A stretch of DNA of 64,000 bases from positions 1 through 64,000 of the forward strand of contig CATKYJ010000020.1 in the NCBI GenBank assembly GCA_949840885.1, written 5' to 3'. Position 1 is the stretch's first letter; each line of letters starts with the position of its first letter. This stretch comes from an uncultured Acetatifactor sp. Its GTDB lineage: Bacteria; Bacillota; Clostridia; Lachnospirales; Lachnospiraceae. This document shows, one piece after another, positions 8,838 through 17,135 of the stretch. The position numbers and the translations under genes are program-made. The notes under the pieces were generated by a model. It was not told where the DNA came from, did not search any database, and was given only the letters and a program-made list of their open reading frames with translations.

Positions 8838-8868
8838 TCCGCCTCCATACTTTTTGCCTGGAGGCGGA
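8838..8868. repeat. 10-bp inverted repeat in the leader of the AraC-type gene
   Basis: TCCGCCTCCA (8838-8847) and TGGAGGCGGA (8859-8868) are perfect complements around an 11-base loop. The structure ends about 20 bases before the start codon at 8817 and just upstream of its Shine-Dalgarno site. It may act as an mRNA stability element or an operator. No thymine run follows, so it is not a terminator. Confidence 0.6.
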
Positions 8869-8881
8869 TTCTGTTATTTAT

Positions 8882-8918
8882 GACAATAGAAGACGCGCGA
8901 TACGTGGATTCTATTGTC
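8882..8918. repeat. Inverted repeat GACAATAGAA / TTCTATTGTC
   Basis: A perfect 10-bp inverted repeat with a 17-base spacer in the divergent promoter region between the AraC-type gene and the binding-protein gene. The core CAATAGAA...TTCTATTG also forms a hairpin at 36581-36606, and ACAATAG occurs once more at 8937. It could be a regulator site or a small repeat family. Confidence 0.5.
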
Positions 8919-8978
8919 TTGATTATACAATAGGAAATTGGTTTTGGCGACTGTAAATTTGCCCAAAGTGTATTTATT

Positions 8979-9041
8979 GAGCGAAAATACGACTGTAAGA
9001 GCGAAAAAACAGTCTTTTTAGGGGGATGAATCCTATATAAT
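8979..9041 (+). promoter_or_regulatory. Activator-type operator and promoter of the first sugar importer
   Basis: GAGCGAAAA occurs at 8979-8987 and again at 8999-9007, exactly 20 bp apart, as expected for direct half-sites of an AraC protein on one face of the helix. CGACTGTA also occurs at 8948 and 8990. A -10 TATAAT lies at 9036-9041 with no good -35 in the region 17 bases upstream (TCTTTT), typical of an activator-dependent promoter. GACTGT/ACAGTC (8991-9014) followed by five T can also form a small hairpin. The assignment is an inference from spacing and position. Confidence 0.55.
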
Positions 9042-9103
9042 GAAGCTAAAGCAAAATGAACCGGCATAATGTGGAAAAAGAAATCAAAATCAAGGAGGAA
9101 ACT

Positions 9104-10891
9104 ATGAAAAATCACAAAGGTATTTTGGGAAAAGCGCTTCTGCCCATGGCGCTTGTGGGAACAATGCTGCTGTCCTCAGGCTGCGGCTCCCAGGAGGGCA
9201 GCTCGGACGCAGATACGCTCCATGTCACCTGCTGGCTTCCCAGGGGAGAGGACACCAGCTTCTACGATACTTATAACGACAATCCCATCGTAAAGTATCT
9301 CAGGGAGAATTACACTTTTGACGGGAAGAAAGTGGAAGTGGAATACTTTGTGGCGCCTCCCGGGTCGGAGTCGGACGACTTTGCCAACCTCCTGGGCACC
9401 GGAGACTACTGCGACATCATGGACATGTCTAAAGCCACCAGCTCGGCGATGGAGCTGTATCAGGAGGACATTATCTGGGATCTGACGGAACTGATTCCCG
9501 CCAACATGCCCAATTTGATGGCCTATCTGGAGGCCAATCCGGACGTGGAGCAGGATATGTACAATATCGTGGACGGGGAGAAGAAGCTGCTGGCTCTTTA
9601 CGGCGTAAGCGATAAGGCGCCCCTGATCTTCGAGGGCTACTGCTACCGCAGAGACTGGATCGTGAAATACGGCGCGAACCCCCAGACCGGCGCCGCGTTC
9701 ACCGGAGGGTACGAGGATCCCGCAGACACTTTGAGCTGGGAAGACGATGTCGTATTCCCAAGCGGCGGCGACGAGCCCATCTACATCAGCGACTGGGAGT
9801 GGATGTTCGAAATTTTCCAGAGGGCTTTGGAGGACCAGGGCATTGAGGACGGCTACTGCTTCGCGCCTTTCTTCTGGGGATACCAGAAAACCGGCGATTT
9901 CTATACGGGATTCGGTGGAGGCTGCCCTGACTGGTACATAGATCCGAACACGGACAAAGTGGTGAACGGCACTGTCAATGACAATATGCGCGCTTACCTG
10001 CAGTGCCTGAATACCTGGTACAATAAGGGCTGGCTCGACAAGGCTTTCGGGGAGCACACCGGCGACATGTTCTTCGCCGTGGATTCGGCTAAGGTGTTCC
10101 AGGGAAAGGTGGGGGCATGGCAGGGGAGGATCTCCACCGTGGGAGCTCAGATTGACGCGGGAGACGAGTTCACCAAAGGAGCCATGGTCTTCGGCGCCAG
10201 GCAGCCCATCAACGATGTCTACGGCAAAGCTGAGCAGCAGGGAAAGGAACCGGACACATTCTACCAGTTTGAAAAACTGGGAATCGCCACAGTATTGACC
10301 AAAAAACTGACGGAAGAGGAGGTGGCCACCTACCTAAAGTACGCGGACTTCCTGTACTCGGAGGAGGGCGCTCTGCTTAGCGGCAGCGGCTTCAACGAAG
10401 AGCAGGCTGCGAAAGCCCAGGACGCGTTTTATGAGAGGACAGGCCATTCCGCTGGCCTGTACGAGATGGAGGACAGAAACGGCGTGCAGACGGTTGTGTA
10501 TCGGGACAATGTGGACTCCAGCAGCAACGAGTTCACCGCGCTGATCCTGAACCGGGTGTCCCACAGGCTGGGATTGGTCTCCCGCATCGACACAGGATAC
10601 GACCGGTATCTTACCCAGGCCGTGGAGGCATGGGGCACTTATGGCGAGCGCAATACTTCCATTCCCGTATCAGTGAATAATGCAGTAAGCGCCGAGGACA
10701 GGGCGGAAATCTCCAAGATCATGGCCAATCTGGAGCCTTTCCTCCAAAAGAGCGTGGCTGCCATGATCAAGGGTGAGGGGTACGATGTGTGGGACGACGG
10801 AGAATGGGACAGTTATGTGAAGACAGTTCAGAAATACCAGGCCGAAAAGGTGACGGAAATCTACAATGCGGCCTATGAGACGGTGAAGTAG
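9104..10891 (+). CDS. Sugar ABC transporter, extracellular solute-binding lipoprotein
   Basis: Captures a sugar or oligosaccharide outside the cell and passes it to the permeases encoded next. The start at 9104 has AAGGAGGAA seven bases before it. The protein (595 residues) begins with a lysine-containing lipoprotein signal peptide ending in LLSSGC, so the cysteine would be lipid-anchored. Length and aromatic-rich sequence fit the large LplA-like binding proteins that pair with LplB/YtcP permeases. The two permease genes follow after 22 and 13 bases. No ATPase gene is present in the operon, so a shared MsmK/UgpC-type ATPase from elsewhere is probably used. The ligand is unknown. Confidence 0.92.
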   Translation: MKNHKGILGKALLPMALVGTMLLSSGCGSQEGSSDADTLHVTCWLPRGEDTSFYDTYNDNPIVKYLRENYTFDGKKVEVEYFVAPPGSESDDFANLLGTGDYCDIMDMSKATSSAMELYQEDIIWDLTELIPANMPNLMAYLEANPDVEQDMYNIVDGEKKLLALYGVSDKAPLIFEGYCYRRDWIVKYGANPQTGAAFTGGYEDPADTLSWEDDVVFPSGGDEPIYISDWEWMFEIFQRALEDQGIEDGYCFAPFFWGYQKTGDFYTGFGGGCPDWYIDPNTDKVVNGTVNDNMRAYLQCLNTWYNKGWLDKAFGEHTGDMFFAVDSAKVFQGKVGAWQGRISTVGAQIDAGDEFTKGAMVFGARQPINDVYGKAEQQGKEPDTFYQFEKLGIATVLTKKLTEEEVATYLKYADFLYSEEGALLSGSGFNEEQAAKAQDAFYERTGHSAGLYEMEDRNGVQTVVYRDNVDSSSNEFTALILNRVSHRLGLVSRIDTGYDRYLTQAVEAWGTYGERNTSIPVSVNNAVSAEDRAEISKIMANLEPFLQKSVAAMIKGEGYDVWDDGEWDSYVKTVQKYQAEKVTEIYNAAYETVK

Positions 10892-10913
10892 GGCAGGAGG
10901 CTGGAGGAGAAAG

Positions 10914-11870
10914 ATGGCAAAAAGCATGAAACGCAAAAAGAATCTGCCGGCCGGAAAGAAAGTGACCTGGAAAGAGGATTTCCGGAAAAACGGCGTCCTG
11001 TACCTGCTGTTTCTCCCTGTACTGCTCTGGGAGCTGCTGTTCCACTATCTGCCCCTGCCGGGCATTCTGATGGCCTTTCAGGACTACTCCGTGAACAAGG
11101 GGCTGTTCGGCAGCAAATGGGTGGGGCTTGGCAACTTTGTGGATCTGTTTACAGGCACGGGTTTCCCGCTGGCTTTCCGCAATACGCTGGCAATGGCGCT
11201 TCTAAGCCTGACTTTCGGGTTCTTCGCGCCTATCCTGTTCGCGCTGGTGCTGACCACATACCCTCACAAGAAGAGCCGCAGGGGCTTCCAGCTGGCCAGC
11301 TATATGCCCAATTTCGTGTCTGCGGTGGTGATGTGCGCCCTGGCCACGGAATTCTTAAGCGAAAAGGGGGCGGTGACCCAGCTGCTTTCCCTGTTGGGCG
11401 CGGAGAAGCAGAACTGGCTGGCGAATCCCAACATTCCGGTGTTCTGGATCATCTATACCATGATCGGCATCTGGCAGGGGATCGGCTGGGGCTCCATCAT
11501 CTATGTGGCCTCCATCTCCAATATCAGCGGAGAACTCCACGAGGCCGCGGCCATTGACGGAGCCAACCGCTTCCGGCGGGTGTGGCATATCACCATCCCG
11601 GGGATCCTGCCATTGGTGATCATGATGTGGACCATGCACATTGGCATGGTGTTCAAGATGGTGGGCACCAATGTGCTGCTTTTGTATATGCCTCAGACCT
11701 ACGATGTGGCGGACGTACTGTCCACCTACACCTACCGGATGAGCTTCGGCGGCTCCAACAATTACGGGCTGTCCACGGCATCGGGTCTGTTCCAGTCCGT
11801 GATGGGTCTGATCTTACTGCTGACGTCAAACAGGCTGAATAAAAAAGCCACCAATTATTCGTTGTTTTAG
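10914..11870 (+). CDS. Sugar ABC transporter permease, LplB type
   Basis: Inner-membrane permease of the binding-protein-dependent transport family, 318 residues with about six helices starting at residue 27 (NGVLYLLFLPVLLWELLFHYLP). The family-typical phrase LMAFQDYSVNKGLFGSKWVGLGNF follows. The EAA loop that docks the ATPase is at about residues 205-230 (GELHEAAAIDGANRFRRVWH...IPGILP). A GGAGGAG site lies four bases before the start. Co-transcribed with the binding protein upstream and the second permease downstream. Confidence 0.93.
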   Translation: MAKSMKRKKNLPAGKKVTWKEDFRKNGVLYLLFLPVLLWELLFHYLPLPGILMAFQDYSVNKGLFGSKWVGLGNFVDLFTGTGFPLAFRNTLAMALLSLTFGFFAPILFALVLTTYPHKKSRRGFQLASYMPNFVSAVVMCALATEFLSEKGAVTQLLSLLGAEKQNWLANPNIPVFWIIYTMIGIWQGIGWGSIIYVASISNISGELHEAAAIDGANRFRRVWHITIPGILPLVIMMWTMHIGMVFKMVGTNVLLLYMPQTYDVADVLSTYTYRMSFGGSNNYGLSTASGLFQSVMGLILLLTSNRLNKKATNYSLF

Positions 11871-11883
11871 GGGGTGATGAAAA

Positions 11884-12786
11884 ATGGCAAAGGTAGCGAA
11901 GAAAGGACATGAGGGAATGGTGGAGAATGGCAGCATAGGCGGACAGACCGCCAATGTGGTCTTAGGCCTGCTCCTGGCACTGGTTGCTTTCTGCAGCCTG
12001 GTGCCCATGTGGCATGTGCTCATGAGCTCCCTGTCCAACGGACGCGCATTGTTTGCTTCGGAGGGGCTAGTGCTCTTCCCCAAAGGGGGCTTCAATCTGG
12101 AGGGCTATAAGCTGGTGCTGAAAGATGCCGGCATCCTGCTCTCCTACGGGGTGACGGTATTTTATGTGGCGGGCACCGCGGGGCTGGGACTGGTGCTGAA
12201 TGTGACGGGAGGCTATGTGCTGAGCCAGTCCAGCAAGCTAAAGCCCCTGTTTCTGGGAATTTTGATATTCGCCACTATGTTCAACGGCGGCCTGATTCCC
12301 ACTTACATGGTGATACGCAGTCTGGGAATGGTGGGAACTCCCTGGGCGGTGATCATCCCGGGATGCACCAATGCGATCTATGTGATCATGATGATGAACG
12401 CGTTCCTCCAGGTGCCCCAGGCCACTGTAGAGGCTGCCCGGATAGACGGAGCCGGACATATCAGCCTGATGTTCCGGGTGATGCTGCCCCAGGCCAGAGG
12501 CTTTGCAATGGTCACCATGATCAACACGGCTCTGGCGGCGTGGAACGCCTGGTTCGAGGCCTCCATCTATGTGCCCAGGAACAAGGAGTGGTGGCCGCTG
12601 CAGCTCTATATCAGGGATCTGACCAGCAGGAACCAGGACTTCCTGAACTATGCGAACCCGGACTACAATCGGTACCTGATCCAGTTCGCGGTGATCGTGG
12701 TGGCTACGCTGCCCGTGATCGTGCTGCTGCCGTTCTTCATCCGAAAGCTGGAGGAGAACATGGTGGTAGGGGCAGTGAAAGGATAG
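11884..12786 (+). CDS. Sugar ABC transporter permease, YtcP/LplC type
   Basis: Second permease of the importer, 300 residues, six predicted helices from residue 24. The EAA loop is seen as PQATVEAARIDGAGHISLMF with the following MLPQARG. The ending (FFIRKLEENMVVGAVKG) is the usual C terminus of the family. GGGGGTGA lies just upstream of the ATG. It would form a heterodimer with the LplB-type permease encoded 13 bases upstream. Confidence 0.93.
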   Translation: MAKVAKKGHEGMVENGSIGGQTANVVLGLLLALVAFCSLVPMWHVLMSSLSNGRALFASEGLVLFPKGGFNLEGYKLVLKDAGILLSYGVTVFYVAGTAGLGLVLNVTGGYVLSQSSKLKPLFLGILIFATMFNGGLIPTYMVIRSLGMVGTPWAVIIPGCTNAIYVIMMMNAFLQVPQATVEAARIDGAGHISLMFRVMLPQARGFAMVTMINTALAAWNAWFEASIYVPRNKEWWPLQLYIRDLTSRNQDFLNYANPDYNRYLIQFAVIVVATLPVIVLLPFFIRKLEENMVVGAVKG

Positions 12787-12840
12787 TAAAGTTATCATAA
12801 AAAATGTTGATGCAAGTGATGCAAGAAAGGAAGGGAAAGG

Positions 12841-14097
12841 ATGAAAAAGAGAAAAATGTGGGCAGTGGCAGCAGCGGCAGGGCTATCGGCAGCGTTCCTG
12901 CTAAGCGGATGCGGCAAAGGTGCGGAAGATGCAAAAGACGCGGGAAAGGACTCCAAGGAATCCGTAGAGAGCCAGGAATCCGTGGAGAGCCAGGAGTCTG
13001 TGGAGTCCCAGGAAGCAGAGGGTACCGGGGAGGTGCAGATGTGGGACGGCTATTACTATGACGACTCCACAGGCAGGGACTGCTTCATCCGCCTGAATGA
13101 GGACGGCACATACTATGCAAAGTATTTCGGAGGCAGCGTCACGGATGCAGGCACCTGGCAGTTGCTGGACGAGGAGCTGGAGTACAGCACGGACGGAGGA
13201 GCAGACGGGGATATGAACACGTTGGAGGACAATGCCAAGGCTACGGCTTCCCAGGTGGTGGAGATGGCTTCCTACACCAATGGAAGCGTCAAGGTGGCCT
13301 ATGTGGACGATTGCCTCACGGACATGTCCTTTGGGGGCATGGCAAACCACCGCACCGCTTCCCATGTGCCGGACTATCCTTACGACCCGGCCAAGGACGA
13401 GACACCCATTCAGATTTATGTGTTCTATGCCAACAATGACATGGGCAGCAGCCTGATCCTGCAGCATGACAGGAACTTCACGGATGTCACCGGAGAGGCA
13501 TTCTTAAACGGCACCTGGGAGATGACCGGGGAAGGGGCATATGAGCTGGTCTATGAGGATGGCGGCAAGGCTGCGCTGAACGTGACGGACGGCGGCAAGA
13601 ACGCAGTGCTGGTTCAGGCGGACGGCAGTGAGCTGGCGCTGCGTGACGACTACAACGAGGCTCCGGAGGAGGCGCTTCTGGTAATGTCCCTGCGGGCGGA
13701 TGAAGTAACGGCTGAGGGGCTGCCCATGGCGGTGAGCGTGCGCCTGGACGCCTATGAGGACGGCACCTGCCGGGTGTATGTGGAGATAGCCCAGATCGAT
13801 GCGGAGCTTCTGGTGGACCAGGGAACCTGGGAGATGTCGGCGGCCATGAAGCCTACTTTGCACCTGGAGGCGGCAGGAGATGTGGAGGGTGTGCCGGATT
13901 ATGCCAGTGCCACACAGGACGGCCTGAATCTGACACTGCAGTATACGGCCCTGGTAAAGACAGAGTTTAACGGGACAGAGACGGAGATGACGCTGGACAC
14001 CGAGCTGGCGGGGAACTACGCGCCCGCAGGGATCAGCGAGGACGCTGCGGACAGCGAGGCCGGAACCGGGACTGAAGACGGCAGTGCGTCGGAGTAG
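12841..14097 (+). CDS. Lipoprotein of unknown function
   Basis: A 418-residue exported protein with a lipobox (AFLLSGCGKG) at residues 16-24, followed by a low-complexity linker made of the repeated ESVESQ unit. The folded part contains repeated blocks that look like beta-sandwich or lipocalin-like repeats: RDCFIRLNEDGTYYAKYFGG...GTWQLLDEELEY, NGTWEMTGEGAYELVYEDGG, and DQGTWEMSAAMKPTLHLE. The stop codon lies in a repeated Glu/Ala/Gly/Ser tail. It follows the permeases by 54 bases and may be an accessory surface protein for substrate handling. No family name recognised. Confidence 0.75.
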   Translation: MKKRKMWAVAAAAGLSAAFLLSGCGKGAEDAKDAGKDSKESVESQESVESQESVESQEAEGTGEVQMWDGYYYDDSTGRDCFIRLNEDGTYYAKYFGGSVTDAGTWQLLDEELEYSTDGGADGDMNTLEDNAKATASQVVEMASYTNGSVKVAYVDDCLTDMSFGGMANHRTASHVPDYPYDPAKDETPIQIYVFYANNDMGSSLILQHDRNFTDVTGEAFLNGTWEMTGEGAYELVYEDGGKAALNVTDGGKNAVLVQADGSELALRDDYNEAPEEALLVMSLRADEVTAEGLPMAVSVRLDAYEDGTCRVYVEIAQIDAELLVDQGTWEMSAAMKPTLHLEAAGDVEGVPDYASATQDGLNLTLQYTALVKTEFNGTETEMTLDTELAGNYAPAGISEDAADSEAGTGTEDGSASE

Positions 14098-14200
14098 GCC
14101 GGAGCCGGGACAGGAGACGGCGGTGCGTCGGAGGAAGCCGGAGCGAAAGACAACGGTATGCCGGAGTAGGCCGGAGCCGGGGAAAACAGCGGGGAAGCCG
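14059..14200 (+). repeat. 39-bp tandem repeat with in-frame amber stops at the end of the lipoprotein gene
   Basis: Units at 14059-14097 and 14098-14136 are both 39 bases long and closely similar. A shorter third unit runs 14137-14169 and a partial fourth follows. Unit 1 and unit 3 end GAG-TAG while unit 2 ends GAG-GAA, all in the same frame. The natural stop of the lipoprotein is the TAG of unit 1, and the frame stays open past it for further Ala/Gly/Glu-rich repeats. Confidence 0.75.
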
Positions 14201-14254
14201 GCACCGATGAAGCCGGCGGCCTTTTACACAAAACTTTGGAAACGGAGGAGAGAC

Positions 14255-15793
14255 ATGGAGCGGTATGGAAAGATAGGAAAGACAGAGACGGCAACGCTGC
14301 CCCTGGAAGAAGATATACAAGTAGTCAGCGGAACGTACACGGCCTCGGGCAGGGTGCTCTTGACTTATCAGAGGCAGGGAGATGCGGAGGAATACTACCG
14401 CCTGGCCACTTTAAACGATGACGGAACAGGCTTTCTGGATATCTATGAGGGAGAGATTCCCAGGAAGCCGGGAGCCAACGGAATCCGCTTCATGTGTTTT
14501 CAGGACAACAGGCGGATTCTGCTGGGAGACTATGTGGTGGAGTGCCGGCCGGACATGGACCGCTGTACCGAAAGCTGTCTGGTGCCGGTGGCGTACCCGC
14601 CTATAGCGGATGACGGCTCCCCTTATGCCATACGCTGGAGCGAGATTGTGGTGTCCCCGGACAATGGGCACATGGCCTGGACCGTTCTCTCAGGTACAAG
14701 CGGCAGCGTCAACCTGCTGGCGGAACTTGTGCGCAGGGAAGACGGCTATCACCTGGAGAATGTCCAAGAAATCGGGGACGGCAGGATAGTGGTTCCGGAG
14801 GAGGGGCATCCGGGCTACAGCAGGCTGAAGGTGGTGCGGGGCGGCGAGATCAAGCAGTTCGTCCGGGGCGGCAGGGCCCTTTCCCTGGCGGGCATGGGGG
14901 CGGAGACGAAAATCGCCGATTCCGTAGTGCAGGCGTTGGACAGCGAGGAGGTATTGCAGATCACCCATACCCCCTGCTACGACGAGACTACCATCCTTTC
15001 TCCGGACGAAAAGCTGGGCATTGTCATGAGCACCCGTTTTTCGCCCGATACCAACTGCGCCATCCTGGCGCTGGTGCCCAGGCCCTATATGCGACTGTCT
15101 TTGATGAACGCCATTCTGCCCATCTACATGTACTCCGTGGCCACGGTAAGGCAGCAGGGGAAAGGGAATATCGGCCCTGCGCTGATCGAGCTGGATCGCT
15201 CCATGAACGAGGAGGGGTACCTTGGAATCGACTTAAGCGATCCTGAGGGAAAGTGGGTGTACCATTCGCCCATGTCCTGGCATCCGGACAGCAGACGCGC
15301 CATGTGGGTGGAAAGAGAGCGGGGCGGCAGCAGGGGGAGGCTGCGCATCGTGAGTCTGCCGGAGTACGCGGCATCGGCGCCGGTGCCTGCAGCACAGGTG
15401 CCAAAGGATATTCCCTACGGGCGTCCGGCGGACTGCATCAGCCCTGTGAGCCACAATGCGGCAGGCACGGTGAAAATCAGGGGAAAACATAGCGGCGAGT
15501 TCTATGCGGAAGCTTTGGAAAACGGAGAGACACGGTATTGCTACGAACAATATTCCGATGACGGAGAAACATTCTACCAAGGCTGGGAAAGCTTCCGCCG
15601 CGCCCAGGACGGCTGCGTCTACAGGGCAGACCTGGCGGTGGAGGGAGCCGGACAGGGGAGAATGGATCTGCAGATATATTTCTCCCAGGAGAATATGTGG
15701 TCGCCGGTGACGCTTGACTTCTCCCCGGAGGAAGACGGCCTGCCCCGCACCCGGGGATATGCCCAGTGGCAGGGGGAACGGCTGGAGGCATAA
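14255..15793 (+). CDS. Hypothetical beta-propeller-like protein
   Basis: About 512 residues from the ATG at 14255, which has GGAGGAG at the right distance. A longer frame extends upstream, but that part overlaps the lipoprotein repeats and looks non-coding. There is no signal peptide. Repeated PD40/WD40-like blades are suggested by SPDNGHMAWTVLSG, LSPDEKLGIVMSTRFSPD and HPDSRRAMWVER. Such proteins bind ligands or partner proteins. It probably belongs to the same transcript as the importer and the lipoprotein, and a terminator follows it. No catalytic motif was seen, and the family is not identified. Confidence 0.7.
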   Translation: MERYGKIGKTETATLPLEEDIQVVSGTYTASGRVLLTYQRQGDAEEYYRLATLNDDGTGFLDIYEGEIPRKPGANGIRFMCFQDNRRILLGDYVVECRPDMDRCTESCLVPVAYPPIADDGSPYAIRWSEIVVSPDNGHMAWTVLSGTSGSVNLLAELVRREDGYHLENVQEIGDGRIVVPEEGHPGYSRLKVVRGGEIKQFVRGGRALSLAGMGAETKIADSVVQALDSEEVLQITHTPCYDETTILSPDEKLGIVMSTRFSPDTNCAILALVPRPYMRLSLMNAILPIYMYSVATVRQQGKGNIGPALIELDRSMNEEGYLGIDLSDPEGKWVYHSPMSWHPDSRRAMWVERERGGSRGRLRIVSLPEYAASAPVPAAQVPKDIPYGRPADCISPVSHNAAGTVKIRGKHSGEFYAEALENGETRYCYEQYSDDGETFYQGWESFRRAQDGCVYRADLAVEGAGQGRMDLQIYFSQENMWSPVTLDFSPEEDGLPRTRGYAQWQGERLEA

Positions 15794-15860
15794 AGTCTGG
15801 AAGCTGATACAAGCAGGACGACCCGAAAGCAAATGCGCCTATAATTGCCTTAAACAAAAA

Positions 15861-15894
15861 GTGTATGGGAAAACTGCCCTCCCATACACTTTTT
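15861..15894. terminator. Bidirectional intrinsic terminator
   Basis: GTGTATGGGA (15861-15870) pairs perfectly with TCCCATACAC (15880-15889) around a nine-base loop. Five T follow on the plus strand, and the complementary strand also reads into a T-rich run. It lies between the convergent ends of the beta-propeller gene and telA. Confidence 0.9.
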
Positions 15895-15927
15895 ACGCAT
15901 TTCCTCTGTATTTTCAAAAACTTACTC

Positions 15928-17085
15928 TTACATCTGCCTGGAAGCCTGGCTCACTGCCAAGAGCTTCTGGCGCATCTCGTTCTCGATTCTGCCCAGCTCC
16001 ACCTCGGCGCTGCGCCTTTTGGCCCGGCCGTCCTCCTGAATCTTCATGACCTCGTCCAAGGTACTGATCAGGGTCTGGTTGGTGGCGGTTAAGGTCTCGA
16101 TGTCCACGATGCCTCTCTGGGTCTCCTTGGCGGTCTCTATGGTGGCGATCTTCAGAGTCTCCGCGTTTTTCTTCAACAGCGCGTTGGTCATGTCCGTCAC
16201 TTCCCGCTGGGCCTTGGCCGCCTCGGTGGAGTGGCTTAAGCCGATGGCGATGACCATCTGGCTCTTCCACAGGGGGATGGTGTTCACCAAAGTGGACTGT
16301 ATCTTTTCCGACATGGCGGTATCATTGCTCTGAATCAGGCGGATCTGGGGAGCCATCTGCATGGAGATGGTTCTGGTCAGCTCCAGGTCATAGATCTTCT
16401 TCTCAAAGCGCTCGCACATGGAGGCGAAATCATTGGCGGCCTGGGTGTCCTCAGGCAGTCCGCTCTGCTCCGCCTTGGCCAGGAGCTCCGGCAGCTCCAC
16501 GGTTCTGGCCTGTTCCAGCTTCTGCTTGCCGGCCAGGATGTACATGGACAGTTCCTTGAAATAGTTCAGGTTCAGCTCGTACATCTTATCCAGCATGGCG
16601 GCGTCCTTTAACAGTGTTACCTGGTGGTCCTCCATGACATGGCAGATCTTGTTGATATTGCTCTCCGCCTTGTCGTACTTGATCTTCAGGTTCTCCAGCT
16701 TATTGCTGCCTTTCTTGAAAAGGCCCAAGAATCCCTTTTCCTCCTCCTCATTGTTGAACTCTTTCAGTTCTGACACCACGCCTGCCAGCATCTGGCCGAT
16801 TTCCCCCATGTCCTTGGTGCGCACATTGTTCAGGGCATTCTCGGAGAAATCCGCGATCTTCTTCTGGCTCCCGGCGCCGTACTGCAGCACCATCTGAGTA
16901 TTCCTGATGTCGATCTGGGCGGCAAAATCGTCCACCATCTTCTGCTCCGCGGGGGTAAGCACCGCTTCGGGTATCTTTTGTGTGGCTTCGGCCACGGTTG
17001 GCACCTCGGGGGCTTCGGGCTGGGTAAAGGGCTCAAAGGTAAGCGTGGGTCCCTGACTCAGCATTTCATCTAAATCACTGCTCAT
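15928..17085 (-). CDS. telA: TelA-family toxic anion resistance protein
   Basis: A soluble, largely helical protein of 385 residues of the TelA/KlaA family, linked to tellurite, antimicrobial peptide and envelope-stress resistance. Family blocks seen include QYGAGSQKKIADFSENALNNVR, KYDKAESNINKICHVMEDH, and the QMAPQIRLIQSNDTAMSEKIQSTLVNTIPLWKSQ region. The ATG at 17085 has GGAGGAG six bases upstream and is preferred over the earlier one. The xpaC-like gene lies 50 bases upstream on the same strand, the usual pairing in Firmicutes, so they probably form an operon. Confidence 0.93.
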   Translation of the reverse strand: MSSDLDEMLSQGPTLTFEPFTQPEAPEVPTVAEATQKIPEAVLTPAEQKMVDDFAAQIDIRNTQMVLQYGAGSQKKIADFSENALNNVRTKDMGEIGQMLAGVVSELKEFNNEEEEKGFLGLFKKGSNKLENLKIKYDKAESNINKICHVMEDHQVTLLKDAAMLDKMYELNLNYFKELSMYILAGKQKLEQARTVELPELLAKAEQSGLPEDTQAANDFASMCERFEKKIYDLELTRTISMQMAPQIRLIQSNDTAMSEKIQSTLVNTIPLWKSQMVIAIGLSHSTEAAKAQREVTDMTNALLKKNAETLKIATIETAKETQRGIVDIETLTATNQTLISTLDEVMKIQEDGRAKRRSAEVELGRIENEMRQKLLAVSQASRQM

Positions 17086-17135
17086 TTTCGTCTCCTCCAG
17101 TCTTGACTTCAATATACTATCTATTTGTCTTTATC

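Noticed and set aside
9176-10057. 293-codon frame antisense to the first binding-protein gene
   Set aside because: Lies fully inside a clear lipoprotein gene on the other strand, with no family match and no ribosome binding site.
14084-14254. N-terminal extension of the beta-propeller-like gene
   Set aside because: The added 57 residues are a frame-shifted reading of the lipoprotein repeat, and the ribosome binding site supports 14255.
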